Shown: one piece after another, positions 57,376-64,000 of the stretch | How the letters are laid out: each line of letters opens with the position of its first letter | How positions within the stretch are numbered: position 1 is the stretch's first letter | Source: Xanthomonas prunicola | GTDB taxonomy: Bacteria > Pseudomonadota > Gammaproteobacteria > Xanthomonadales > Xanthomonadaceae | Length of the DNA stretch: 64,000 nucleotides | Assembly: GCF_002846205.1 (NCBI RefSeq) | Contig: NZ_PHKV01000001.1 | Coordinates: forward strand, 1,178,001 to 1,242,000 | Direction of reading: 5' to 3' | Program-made: the position numbers and the translations under genes | The notes under the pieces: model-generated | Seen by the model: only the letters and a program-made list of their open reading frames with translations | What the model was told of the DNA's origin: nothing | Databases searched by the model: none

Positions 57376-58584
57376 ATGCACCGCCGTCATTTTCTGCACA
57401 GCGCAGGCCTTGCGCTTGCGGCCGCTTCGACCGGCAGCTGGGCTGCCACCGGCAAGGCTGCCATCGCGCCGTCCATTGCGTTGCCGGCATCCGGCGCACT
57501 GCCGCTGCCGTTCGCTACCGCACCTGCACTGGCACCGATACGCGCCTCGGTCGACCGCATCATCGCCATCAACGGTTGCACGCGCCCATTCCGTGCGCAG
57601 GGGCCGCGGATCGAAGCCGAGCGCATCGGCCGCAAGACGGTGGTGCACAACTACGGGCATGGCGGCAGCGGGTGGTCGCTCTCCTGGGGCGCGGCCGAAC
57701 AGGCGCTGCGGCTGGTGCGAGCGGCCGACCCCGCTGCGCGCGAGTTGGCGGTGATCGGCTGCGGCGCGATCGGCCTGACCACCGCCCTGGTGGCGCAGCG
57801 CTCCGGCCTGCGCGTGCGCATCTATGCGCGCGAGCGGCTTCCGGAAGTGCGCTCGTTCTATGCCACCGGCGTGTGGTCGCCGGATTCGCGCGTCTGCACC
57901 AGCGAATACGCCACTGCCGATTTCAAGACGCGTTGGGAAGAGATGGCGCGCACGTCGTTTCGCCGTTATCAAACCTTACTGGGCCTGCCCGGCGAGCCGA
58001 TTGAATGGCGCGATGGCTACGTGCTCTCGGACGTGCCGTTCGATCAACCCGTCGTCTCTACCGAAGCGCATGAACCGAACTATCCGTCGCTGGAACGCGA
58101 CCTGATCGATGATCTCGGCCCGGACTCGCAACCGGTGGCGGCCGGCAGCCATCCGTTTCCGGTGCCGTTCGTGCGCCGCTACAGCCAGCTCACCTTCAAC
58201 CTTAGCGCCTACGCACGCTTGTTGATGGAGGATTTTCTGCAGGCAGGCGGCGAGCTCTACACGCGGGAGTTCGAGCACCCGCGCCAGTTCGGCGACCTGC
58301 ACGAGAAGATTCTGATCAACGCCACCGGTTACGGTGCGCGCGCCTTGTTGGGCGATGAGAGCGTGATTCCGGTGCGCGGACAGACAGCGCGCCTGATCCC
58401 GCAACCGGAAGTCACCTATGGGCTGGTCTGGCGCGGCCACAATCTCAACGTGGTGCCGCGGCGCGACGGCCTGCTGGTGCAAGCGCAAGGCGCGCACGAC
58501 TTCAATAATGCAGACGGCACGCCTGATCGCGCAGCATCGGAAGCGGCGGTGCGCGAGCTGGCAAAGCTGTTCGCAACAGGCTGA
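57376..58584 (+). CDS. Probably Tat-exported D-amino-acid-oxidase-like flavoprotein
   Basis: A 402-residue FAD-dependent oxidoreductase of the DAO family. The N terminus MHRRHFLHSAGLALAAAS has the RR-x-FL pattern of a Tat signal, so a folded, FAD-loaded protein would be sent to the periplasm. The Rossmann motif is VIGCGAIGLTTALVAQRSG (about residue 125). Later VIPVRGQTARLIPQ and the C-terminal blocks resemble D-amino acid and D-aspartate oxidases. It would oxidise a D-amino acid and make hydrogen peroxide. It is divergent from the LytS-type kinase gene. A cytoplasmic DadA route exists elsewhere in the window. Confidence 0.82.
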   Translation: MHRRHFLHSAGLALAAASTGSWAATGKAAIAPSIALPASGALPLPFATAPALAPIRASVDRIIAINGCTRPFRAQGPRIEAERIGRKTVVHNYGHGGSGWSLSWGAAEQALRLVRAADPAARELAVIGCGAIGLTTALVAQRSGLRVRIYARERLPEVRSFYATGVWSPDSRVCTSEYATADFKTRWEEMARTSFRRYQTLLGLPGEPIEWRDGYVLSDVPFDQPVVSTEAHEPNYPSLERDLIDDLGPDSQPVAAGSHPFPVPFVRRYSQLTFNLSAYARLLMEDFLQAGGELYTREFEHPRQFGDLHEKILINATGYGARALLGDESVIPVRGQTARLIPQPEVTYGLVWRGHNLNVVPRRDGLLVQAQGAHDFNNADGTPDRAASEAAVRELAKLFATG

Positions 58585-58904
58585 GCGGTGCGCACGCATC
58601 GATGGACTGCGTGCGGAGTGCACCAAGGTGTGTGCGCTTGCTGGGATATGCAGTGGCGTCTGCCAGACGCCGCCGCTTCGGAGGGTCATGCCAAGCCGAC
58701 CACTGCGCTTGCGCTGGTCGTCTGAGGATCGATAGACGCCAAGAGCAGCTAAACACCTGATAATCCCTCTGCAGGTATGCATGTACGGCGCGCGCGAATC
58801 GCAGTGCATGCGTCATACATGCTGCACTCAGCACCCGCCGCGCTCGCCTGGCGGTGTGTGCAGGTGTTCTGTCAGCGCTCTAAATGCCGTTCCGCATCGC
58901 GGCG
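58585..58904. other. Intergenic stretch without a supported gene
   Basis: It separates the convergent flavoprotein and small hypothetical genes; I see no clear terminator or repeat in these 320 bases. Confidence 0.45.
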
Positions 58905-59099
58905 CTAATGGTCTTCAAGCGACGCCTGCAATGCACTGGCTAGCGCGGCATCGCCGCTGACCAGATCGTCCCAGCGCAAGGTCACGCCTTTGCGCTTGCC
59001 TTTCTCAACCAACTTCAAACCTTGCGGATCGATGATCAAGGTGTATGCCTGCTCGCCGATCTGCAGTTCGCGGCGTAATGGTTTGTCCAACGGCGTCAT
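58905..59099 (-). CDS. Small hypothetical protein
   Basis: A 64-residue cytoplasmic protein (MTPLDKPLRRELQIGEQAYT ... LVEKGKRKGVTLRWDDLVS). The composition looks like a beta-hairpin pair with a following helix. I do not recognise a family. ATG 59099 was chosen; a GTG about ten codons upstream is possible. Convergent with the flavoprotein gene. Confidence 0.6.
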   Translation of the reverse strand: MTPLDKPLRRELQIGEQAYTLIIDPQGLKLVEKGKRKGVTLRWDDLVSGDAALASALQASLEDH

Positions 59100-59555
59100 C
59101 GCGTGTCTCGCAGAAAGTTCGCTCACTGTTGTAACCCATCGGCGTTGCCCACGCGCGGCCGATCCATCTCTCGGCGAGAACGCATCCGTGGTAACGCCGC
59201 TGCGCATTCCTGCGGCCCAGCGCAGGCGACCGCGATGCGCCCCGCCCACGCAGCAATCACTGCCAGTCAACGCGGGCGCTGCCTGGCACCTGCGTGAGCG
59301 ATGCGTGTACGCAGGGCGTTATGGCACAGGTCGTTCTCGCATCGGGATCACCCTGCCTACCGATAGCACTAACACTCGCAGGACTAGCTTGGCGATTACG
59401 CGGTAACGGCCGGGCGCAAGCGCGCCATCCCACAGTGGAGATCGCGCGCCGGAAAGCAATCGTGCTCGCGTTTTATCGAACGCGAACAACCAGAACGCTT
59501 TACCGCTCAGCGGTGACCGCCATGTTCAACCTTTGACCAACATCAGGAATCACCC
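59100..59555. other. Divergent intergenic region before the stress genes
   Basis: Promoters for the small protein and the YciE-like gene should lie in these 456 bases. A specific promoter class cannot be assigned, and no gene is supported. Confidence 0.45.
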
Positions 59556-60062
59556 ATGGCGATCAAGACTGTCGAAGAACTCTTCATCCACGAGCTGTCG
59601 GATATCTACAGCGCCGAAAAACAACTCACCAAGTCGCTGCCGCGCCTGGTACGTGCGGCGACCGAACCGAAATTGAAAAGCGCGTTCGAAACCCATCTGG
59701 AAGAAACCCAGGGCCAGATCGAACGCATCGACCAGGTGGTCGAGGTGCTGGGCATCAAGCTCAAACGCATCAGGTGCGCGGCAATGGAAGGCCTGGTCGA
59801 AGAAAGCCGCGAGGTGATCGAAGACATCGAAGCCGGCCCGGTCCGCGATGCCGCGCTCATTGGTGGGGCGCAGAAGGTGGAGCATTACGAAATCGCTTCT
59901 TACGGCACCATCGCAGCGATGGCCAGGCAACTCGGCTATGCCGATGCGCTGCCGCTGCTGCTGGCAACGCTGGAAGAAGAAAAAGCCACCGATGAAAAAC
60001 TGACCCTGCTGGCAGAGCAAGGCGGCAATCAGAAAGCGGCCAAGGCCAGCAAGGCCGCCTGA
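59556..60062 (+). CDS. YciE/DUF892 ferritin-like protein
   Basis: A 168-residue protein of the DUF892 (YciE/YciF) family with a ferritin-like four-helix bundle. Acidic/His motifs expected for a di-metal site are visible: LFIHELSDIYSAEKQL near the start, FETHLEETQGQIERID, and KVEHYEIASYGTIAAMA with LEEEKATDEKL near the end. Members are stress-induced. The end is Lys/Ala-rich (NQKAAKASKAA). A T-run terminator at 60092 separates it from the manganese catalase gene 131 bases on. Confidence 0.93.
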   Translation: MAIKTVEELFIHELSDIYSAEKQLTKSLPRLVRAATEPKLKSAFETHLEETQGQIERIDQVVEVLGIKLKRIRCAAMEGLVEESREVIEDIEAGPVRDAALIGGAQKVEHYEIASYGTIAAMARQLGYADALPLLLATLEEEKATDEKLTLLAEQGGNQKAAKASKAA

Positions 60063-60091
60063 CCCACTGCGTAGGGCCTACCGCCCAGCAC

Positions 60092-60120
60092 AGGCCCGCA
60101 GCCCATGCGGGCCTCTTTTT
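60092..60120 (+). terminator. Rho-independent terminator after the YciE-like gene
   Basis: Stem AGGCCCGCA/TGCGGGCCT with the loop GCCCA, followed by CTTTTT. It starts 30 bases after the stop. Confidence 0.92.
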
Positions 60121-60193
60121 AAGCCACCGCTTCCCCGTATCTGCACGCCGCAAAGGCGGCGTAGTTGCAGGAGCGCCAGCCAGGGAACACTTC

Positions 60194-61093
60194 ATGTTCA
60201 TGCATAACAAGCGTTTGATGTACACAGTGCGCGTTGCCGCGCCCAATCCGGAGCTGGCCACGCTGATGCTGGAGCAGTTCGGCGGGCCGCAAGGCGAGCT
60301 TGCCGCTGCGATGCGCTACTTCACCCAGGCGCTGGGCGAGAGCGATCCTGGCCGCAAGGATCTGTTGTTCGATATCGCCACCGAAGAACTCAGCCATCTG
60401 GAAATCATCGGTTCGATCATCGCCATGCTCAATCAGGGGCCGAAGGCGGTGCTGTCCGAGGGCATGGAAGAGGCCATGGACATGCGCAGCATGACCCAGA
60501 ACAGTACCAGCCACACCCAGCAGATCCTGTACGGTGGCGGGCCGGCACTGGTGAACTCGGCCGGCACGCCGTGGACGGCCGTGTATGTGGATTCGATCGG
60601 CTGTCCGACCGCCGACATGCGCTCCAACATCGCCGCCGAGGCGCGCGCCAAGCTGGTCTACGAGCGCTTGATCACCGTCACCAGCGACCCCGGCATCGTC
60701 GATGCCCTGCGCTTTCTGATGACACGCGAAGTGGCGCATCAGAAGTCGTTCGAAAAGGCGCTGTATGCGATCGAGCCGAACTTCCCCCCGGGCAAGTTGC
60801 CGGGCGATCCGCGTTTCACCGACATCTACTACAACATGTCCCAAGGCGAGGGCGACAAGGTCGGCCCATGGAATTCCGGCGAGCAGTGGGAGATGGTGGC
60901 CGACCGCGACGAACAGGCCTGCGTGGACGGCGGCGACGGCACCGCATCGGTGGCGCTGGATGCAACCCAGGCCAGGGCGGTGGCAGCCATGTCGCAACGG
61001 CTGATGTCCAACCCAGAGTTGGACCGCGTCACCGGTGCGGATCTGGGCGCGGGCCCGGGTGCCGGTTCGACGACCGGCGACATTCAGCGCTGA
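60194..61093 (+). CDS. Manganese catalase
   Basis: A 299-residue non-haem catalase that splits hydrogen peroxide with a dimanganese centre. Ligand motifs of the ferritin-like core are in sequence: GELAAAMRYFTQAL (Glu), IATEELSHLEIIG (Glu and His) and LTREVAHQKSFEKALYAI (Glu and His). The ending GAGPGAGSTTGDIQR is flexible. Genes of this type often lie next to YciE-type proteins and are induced in stationary phase or general stress. The ATG at 60194 begins MFMHNKRLMYTVRV. Confidence 0.94.
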   Translation: MFMHNKRLMYTVRVAAPNPELATLMLEQFGGPQGELAAAMRYFTQALGESDPGRKDLLFDIATEELSHLEIIGSIIAMLNQGPKAVLSEGMEEAMDMRSMTQNSTSHTQQILYGGGPALVNSAGTPWTAVYVDSIGCPTADMRSNIAAEARAKLVYERLITVTSDPGIVDALRFLMTREVAHQKSFEKALYAIEPNFPPGKLPGDPRFTDIYYNMSQGEGDKVGPWNSGEQWEMVADRDEQACVDGGDGTASVALDATQARAVAAMSQRLMSNPELDRVTGADLGAGPGAGSTTGDIQR

Positions 61094-61193
61094 ATCCGGT
61101 GGGTGCCACGGCGCCCACCTTCGGTCGGCCACCGGCGCGACACCGCAAGTGGTCCGCTGCGCCAACGACTGGACCCGGCACCGGCATCCAGCG

Positions 61194-61439
61194 TTATCGA
61201 TCCACGGTGTCCCGCGGCGGCGCATCGTCCGGCGCCTGACGTCCCTGCGCCTGCGCACGCTCCTGCTCGCCCAACTGGTTGAGCAAGGCAGTGGCCGATT
61301 GATGCGCCGTGCGTAGCGTCTCCATCGGTTTGGAGGTGTCGCCTCGCAAGGCATACAGCGCAAAGCCCATCACGTTGAGACGGTTACGCAGCTCATGCAG
61401 CAGCGCGCGCTGCCGCCCCTGCGATGCAGCATCGTTCAC
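61194..61439 (-). CDS. Mini H-box protein coupled to an NtrC-type regulator
   Basis: An 81-residue protein that contains a dimerisation/phosphoacceptor-like segment, ALLHELRNRLNVMGFALYAL with His15, and a second helix (ETLRTAHQSATALLNQLGEQ), but no HATPase domain and no membrane part. The end is polar and probably disordered (APPRDTVDR). Its ATG overlaps the regulator stop by 4 bases, so both are translated together. It could be a phosphotransfer protein, a kinase remnant or a regulator inhibitor; no direct evidence distinguishes these. Convergent with the manganese catalase gene. Confidence 0.7.
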   Translation of the reverse strand: MNDAASQGRQRALLHELRNRLNVMGFALYALRGDTSKPMETLRTAHQSATALLNQLGEQERAQAQGRQAPDDAPPRDTVDR

Positions 61440-62719
61440 GACGCGTCCTTGTCGCTCAGTCGGTTGTGCAGCGTACGCACGCTGATGCCCAGTTCGCGCG
61501 CCGCCGCCTTCTTGTTGAAGCGCGTGCGTGCCAATGCCGATTCGATCATGGCGTCTTCGGCCTGACGCATGGTCCAGCCGGCAGGAATCAGCAAGCCGTC
61601 TTCGTCGGCCTGCGGCACGGTCTGCTCCACATCCGGCGCACTCAACAGATCGCCGTCGGAACGCAGATACAGATAGTGGATAAACGAGCGCAGCTCGCGC
61701 ACGTTGCCCGGCCAGGCGTGGTACGCCAGATAGCGCAGCAGCGACTTGGTCGGCAATTTACGTTTGCCGTACTTGACGTTGAGCTCGTCGATCACGCGCA
61801 GCCCCAACAGGCGCGCATCGCCACGGCGCTCGCGCAGCGGCGGCACCTGGATCGGATATTCGTTGAGACGGTAGAACAGGTCTTCGCGTAGCACCGCCTG
61901 CTCGCGCTGCACATGCTGATGCGTCGCTGCCACGATGCGCGCGTCCAGTGCAATTTCTTCGTTGCCGCCCACGCGCATGAAACTGCGCGATTCGATCGCC
62001 CGCAGCAGATACACCTGCAGCCGCTTGGGCATCTCGCCGATTTCGTCCAGGAACAGCGTGCCGCCTGCGGCCTGCTCCAGGAACCCGGCGTGCCGACGGT
62101 CGGCGCCGGTGAAGCTGCCGCGCTCGTGGCCGAACAACTGGCTGGCCAGCAACTCCTCCGGAATGGCGCCGCAGTTGACTGGCACGAAGCGGCCGCTACG
62201 ACCGGACACGCGGTGGATGGCGCGTGCGACCAGATCCTTGCCGGTACCGGTTTCGCCGGTCACCAGCACATTCAAATCGGTCGGCGCGACACGCACGATG
62301 TCCTTGCGTAGCATCGCGATGCTGTCGCTGTTGCCGACAATGCCCAGGTTGCCTTGTTGCGCTTCGCGCAACCCGCCAAGCACACGCTCCAGACGCTCCG
62401 GGGCGAATGGCTTGGTCAAGAATTCGCTCACCCCGAACTGCTTTGCACGGCCCTGGGTTTCGCGAGCGTAATCGCCCGACACCACGACGATCTGTGGGGT
62501 GTGATCCGGGTCGAGCCGTTCGATCAGATCGAAACCGCTGCCGTCTGGCAGGCCAACATCCACCACCAACAGGTCGGGAAAGTTGCTGTCCAGCCAGCGG
62601 CTGGCTTCGCCAAGGGTGTGGATGCCCTTGGCACGGAAGCCGCTATCGGTGGCGAGTTCAACCACCTGATCGCAGAACTCCACGTCGTCGTCGATGATGG
62701 CGCAGGAAAGACGGTCCAT
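61436..62719 (-). CDS. NtrC-type sigma-54-dependent response regulator
   Basis: A 427-residue activator. Receiver: IIDDDVEF, Asp54 (LLVVDVGLPDG), VVSGD and Lys in LTKPF. The AAA+ domain has Walker A TGETGTGKD, the sigma-54 contact loop as GSFTGA (the usual form is GAFTGA), Walker B GGTLFLDEIGEM and the R-finger region. The C-terminal Fis-like helix-turn-helix is NKKAAARELGISVRTLHNRL. It activates sigma-54 promoters, perhaps of stress genes. There is no full histidine kinase gene beside it, only the mini H-box protein that overlaps its stop. Confidence 0.95.
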   Translation of the reverse strand: MDRLSCAIIDDDVEFCDQVVELATDSGFRAKGIHTLGEASRWLDSNFPDLLVVDVGLPDGSGFDLIERLDPDHTPQIVVVSGDYARETQGRAKQFGVSEFLTKPFAPERLERVLGGLREAQQGNLGIVGNSDSIAMLRKDIVRVAPTDLNVLVTGETGTGKDLVARAIHRVSGRSGRFVPVNCGAIPEELLASQLFGHERGSFTGADRRHAGFLEQAAGGTLFLDEIGEMPKRLQVYLLRAIESRSFMRVGGNEEIALDARIVAATHQHVQREQAVLREDLFYRLNEYPIQVPPLRERRGDARLLGLRVIDELNVKYGKRKLPTKSLLRYLAYHAWPGNVRELRSFIHYLYLRSDGDLLSAPDVEQTVPQADEDGLLIPAGWTMRQAEDAMIESALARTRFNKKAAARELGISVRTLHNRLSDKDAS

Positions 62720-63603
62720 GAGCGCTTCTGTCCGAAATGACTAATAGATGGTCAGTTGAGAATTGTGACGGCCGCAGGAAATACGCTGACACACCACATC
62801 GGAAATTGCATGCTGCTGTCACGGTCTGTGAATGGTGCAGCGCTCTCCCCCAAGTCGAGCCCGCCGTGATGACTGTGGGCGAAGTACGCATGGAAGCGCT
62901 CGATTGCGCTAGTGCCAAGCGTCATGGTCGTGACTGGTTGCCGTCTCGAAAATGCCGAAACGCCAAGGAGTGCAAGGTTTGCAGCGGCAACCAAACCAGT
63001 CCGAAGGCAGGGGCCGCGCTGGTCGAGCGCGGGTTCAGCTCGCTTGCGTGTGTGCATTGGTGCCAGGATATCAGCCGGGGCCGCCATAAGCCGACGCCAC
63101 AGTGATACCGCATGAACCCGTCAGAAAACCGTGTTGGGCACGCTGGTTTATCCACAGCCTGCTGCGTGCAACGCGCGCCCACCTGACTGACGCAGAAGCG
63201 ATCAAGGCGGTACACGACGCCCTATGCCTGATCCCGGACGCGATGAATGCCATCCTCGCCGATTGGCTGGTGCCGCGCTGCCTGCGCCATTGACGCGGAG
63301 CATGATGCGACTTGCGGTTATATTTGCTTGATTCGCGCATCGCACTCGTAGACTGCCTGGTGTGCCTAGCGCGCCGGCGCCGTTACGCACGGTGCGCTCG
63401 GTCACTCTTTTTTGCGCGTGATGCGCGCAGGCTCGTCGCTATCCGCTGCAAGCGGCGCAATGCGGTGGCTTGCATTCGCCGCCAAGCGTGCCCGCTCGCG
63501 CACGCTACCGTTGCCAGTTACGCGTGTCATCACCCGGCTGGCGCCCATGCCGCTGCCCCTGTGCTGGCACGGCCGCCACACCGCCCGGCGTTAGGAGAGA
63601 CCT
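62720..63603. other. Long intergenic region before the cytochrome bd gene
   Basis: No gene is well supported in 884 bases. A 63-codon GTG frame at 63102-63293 contains DAEAIKAVHDALCLIPDAM, which looks helical, but has a weak initiation site. Other frames are low-complexity or antisense. AGGAGA near 63594 is the ribosome site of the next gene. An imperfect PIP-like pair TTCGC-N15-CTCGC occurs at 63475-63499. Confidence 0.4.
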
Positions 63604-64000
63604 GTGGAAGCGCTGCTGCTGTCCCGTATCCAGTTCGCCTTCGTCATTTCCTTCCATGTGCTGTTTCCCGCGTTCACCATTGGTCTGGCGAATCTGCTGG
63701 GCTTTCTGGAATGGCGCTGGCTGCGCACGCACGAGGAAGCATGGAAGCGACTGTATTTTTTCTGGTTGCGGATCTTTGCGGTGTCGTTCGGGATGGGCGT
63801 AGTGAGCGGCATCGTGATGGCGTTCCAGTTCGGCGCCAACTGGCCCGAGCTGAGCCGCATCGCCGGCAGTGTGATCGGTCCGCTGCTGAGCTACGAGGTG
63901 CTTACTGCGTTCTTCCTGGAGGCCAGCTTCCTGGGTGTGATGCTGTTCGGCTGGGACCGCGTCTCGGAGCGTCTCCATTTTTTCGCGACCTGCATGGTGG
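63604..64000 (+). CDS. cydA: Cytochrome bd ubiquinol oxidase subunit I, 5' part
   Basis: The first 132 residues of a cytochrome bd subunit I, cut by the window end. It starts at GTG 63604 after AGGAGA. The sequence SRIQFAFVISFHVLFPAFTIG carries the haem ligand His of helix 1, followed by a basic loop (WLRTHEEAWKRLYFFWLRIF), FGMGVVSGIVMAFQFGANW and LTAFFLEASFLGVMLFGW, the typical second to fourth helices. The enzyme reduces oxygen to water with electrons from ubiquinol. A cyanide-insensitive (CioA) subtype is possible, but the Q-loop that would show it lies beyond the window. Confidence 0.95.
   Translation, partial: MEALLLSRIQFAFVISFHVLFPAFTIGLANLLGFLEWRWLRTHEEAWKRLYFFWLRIFAVSFGMGVVSGIVMAFQFGANWPELSRIAGSVIGPLLSYEVLTAFFLEASFLGVMLFGWDRVSERLHFFATCMV

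Noticed and set aside
62752-63087. 111-codon reverse-strand frame in the gap before the cytochrome bd gene
   Set aside because: The translation has no domain or signal and an irregular composition; not supported.
63475-63499. PIP-box-like pair TTCGC-N15-CTCGC before the cytochrome bd gene
   Set aside because: The second half is CTCGC rather than TTCGC, and a respiratory oxidase is not an expected HrpX target; the match is likely chance in GC-rich DNA.

Overview
The window is a chromosomal segment of about 65% GC from a Xanthomonas-like gammaproteobacterium (Lysobacteraceae). I infer this from protein relationships: an RpfC-like kinase, DUF1415, DUF3016, DUF3247 and DUF3297 proteins, a dadA-alr-lrp cluster, a XadA/YadA-type adhesin and an S53 sedolisin. 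Species cannot be fixed from sequence reading alone. I see no transposase, integrase, tRNA, rRNA or CRISPR array, so this looks like core and near-core chromosome with family-specific genes.

Layout. 0-7.3 kb: membrane hybrid histidine kinase overlapping an alpha/beta hydrolase, a DUF1415 protein, an SDR dehydrogenase, then a reverse-strand rsmC-rsuA-HAD operon with two 4-base stop/start overlaps. 7.4-13.9 kb: small proteins, a PQQ-type sugar dehydrogenase lipoprotein, a DUF3247 (Sm-like) protein, a PAS-PAS hybrid kinase with a strong terminator, two small overlapping genes and a DUF3016 protein. 13.9-17.3 kb: a diverged direct repeat, then alr-dadA facing an Lrp-type regulator (alanine catabolism). 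17.3-22.5 kb: msrB, an MliC-like lipoprotein, motAB behind a possible FliA promoter, and two small conserved genes.

22.6-32.1 kb is the most distinctive block. A response regulator and a membrane histidine kinase converge with overlapping 3' ends. They are followed by a large YadA-type trimeric autotransporter, an S8 subtilisin-like protease and an S53 sedolisin-like protease on the plus strand. It reads like a regulated surface-adhesin and secreted-protease module. 32.1-39 kb: small DUF proteins, a YadG/YadH-type ABC exporter, a CPA1 cation/proton antiporter, an unrecognised secreted protein and a fasciclin-domain protein. 39.4-42.5 kb: a DUF4130-UdgX fusion and its radical-SAM/helix-hairpin-helix partner, a known but functionally unexplained DNA-repair pair.

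42.7-54.8 kb: doxX and a DODA-type dioxygenase divergent from a LysR regulator, a flavodoxin-like protein, an aldo/keto reductase, a hexanucleotide microsatellite, a GT2 glycosyltransferase, an M13 metallopeptidase lipoprotein, a DUF2236 oxygenase, an APC amino acid permease and a Cys-rich lipoprotein. 55-58.6 kb: a LytTR response regulator with a LytS/YehU-type kinase, and a probably Tat-exported D-amino-acid-oxidase-like flavoprotein. 58.9-64 kb: a stress group (YciE-like ferritin-fold protein, manganese catalase) facing an NtrC-type sigma-54 activator coupled to an 81-residue protein that carries a kinase-like H-box and no ATPase domain, then the 5' end of a cytochrome bd oxidase subunit I gene cut by the window edge.

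Regulation is dense: four histidine kinases, three stand-alone response regulators, Lrp and LysR. The best leads for something undescribed are the 22.6-32.1 kb module, the mini H-box protein and the UdgX/radical-SAM pair.
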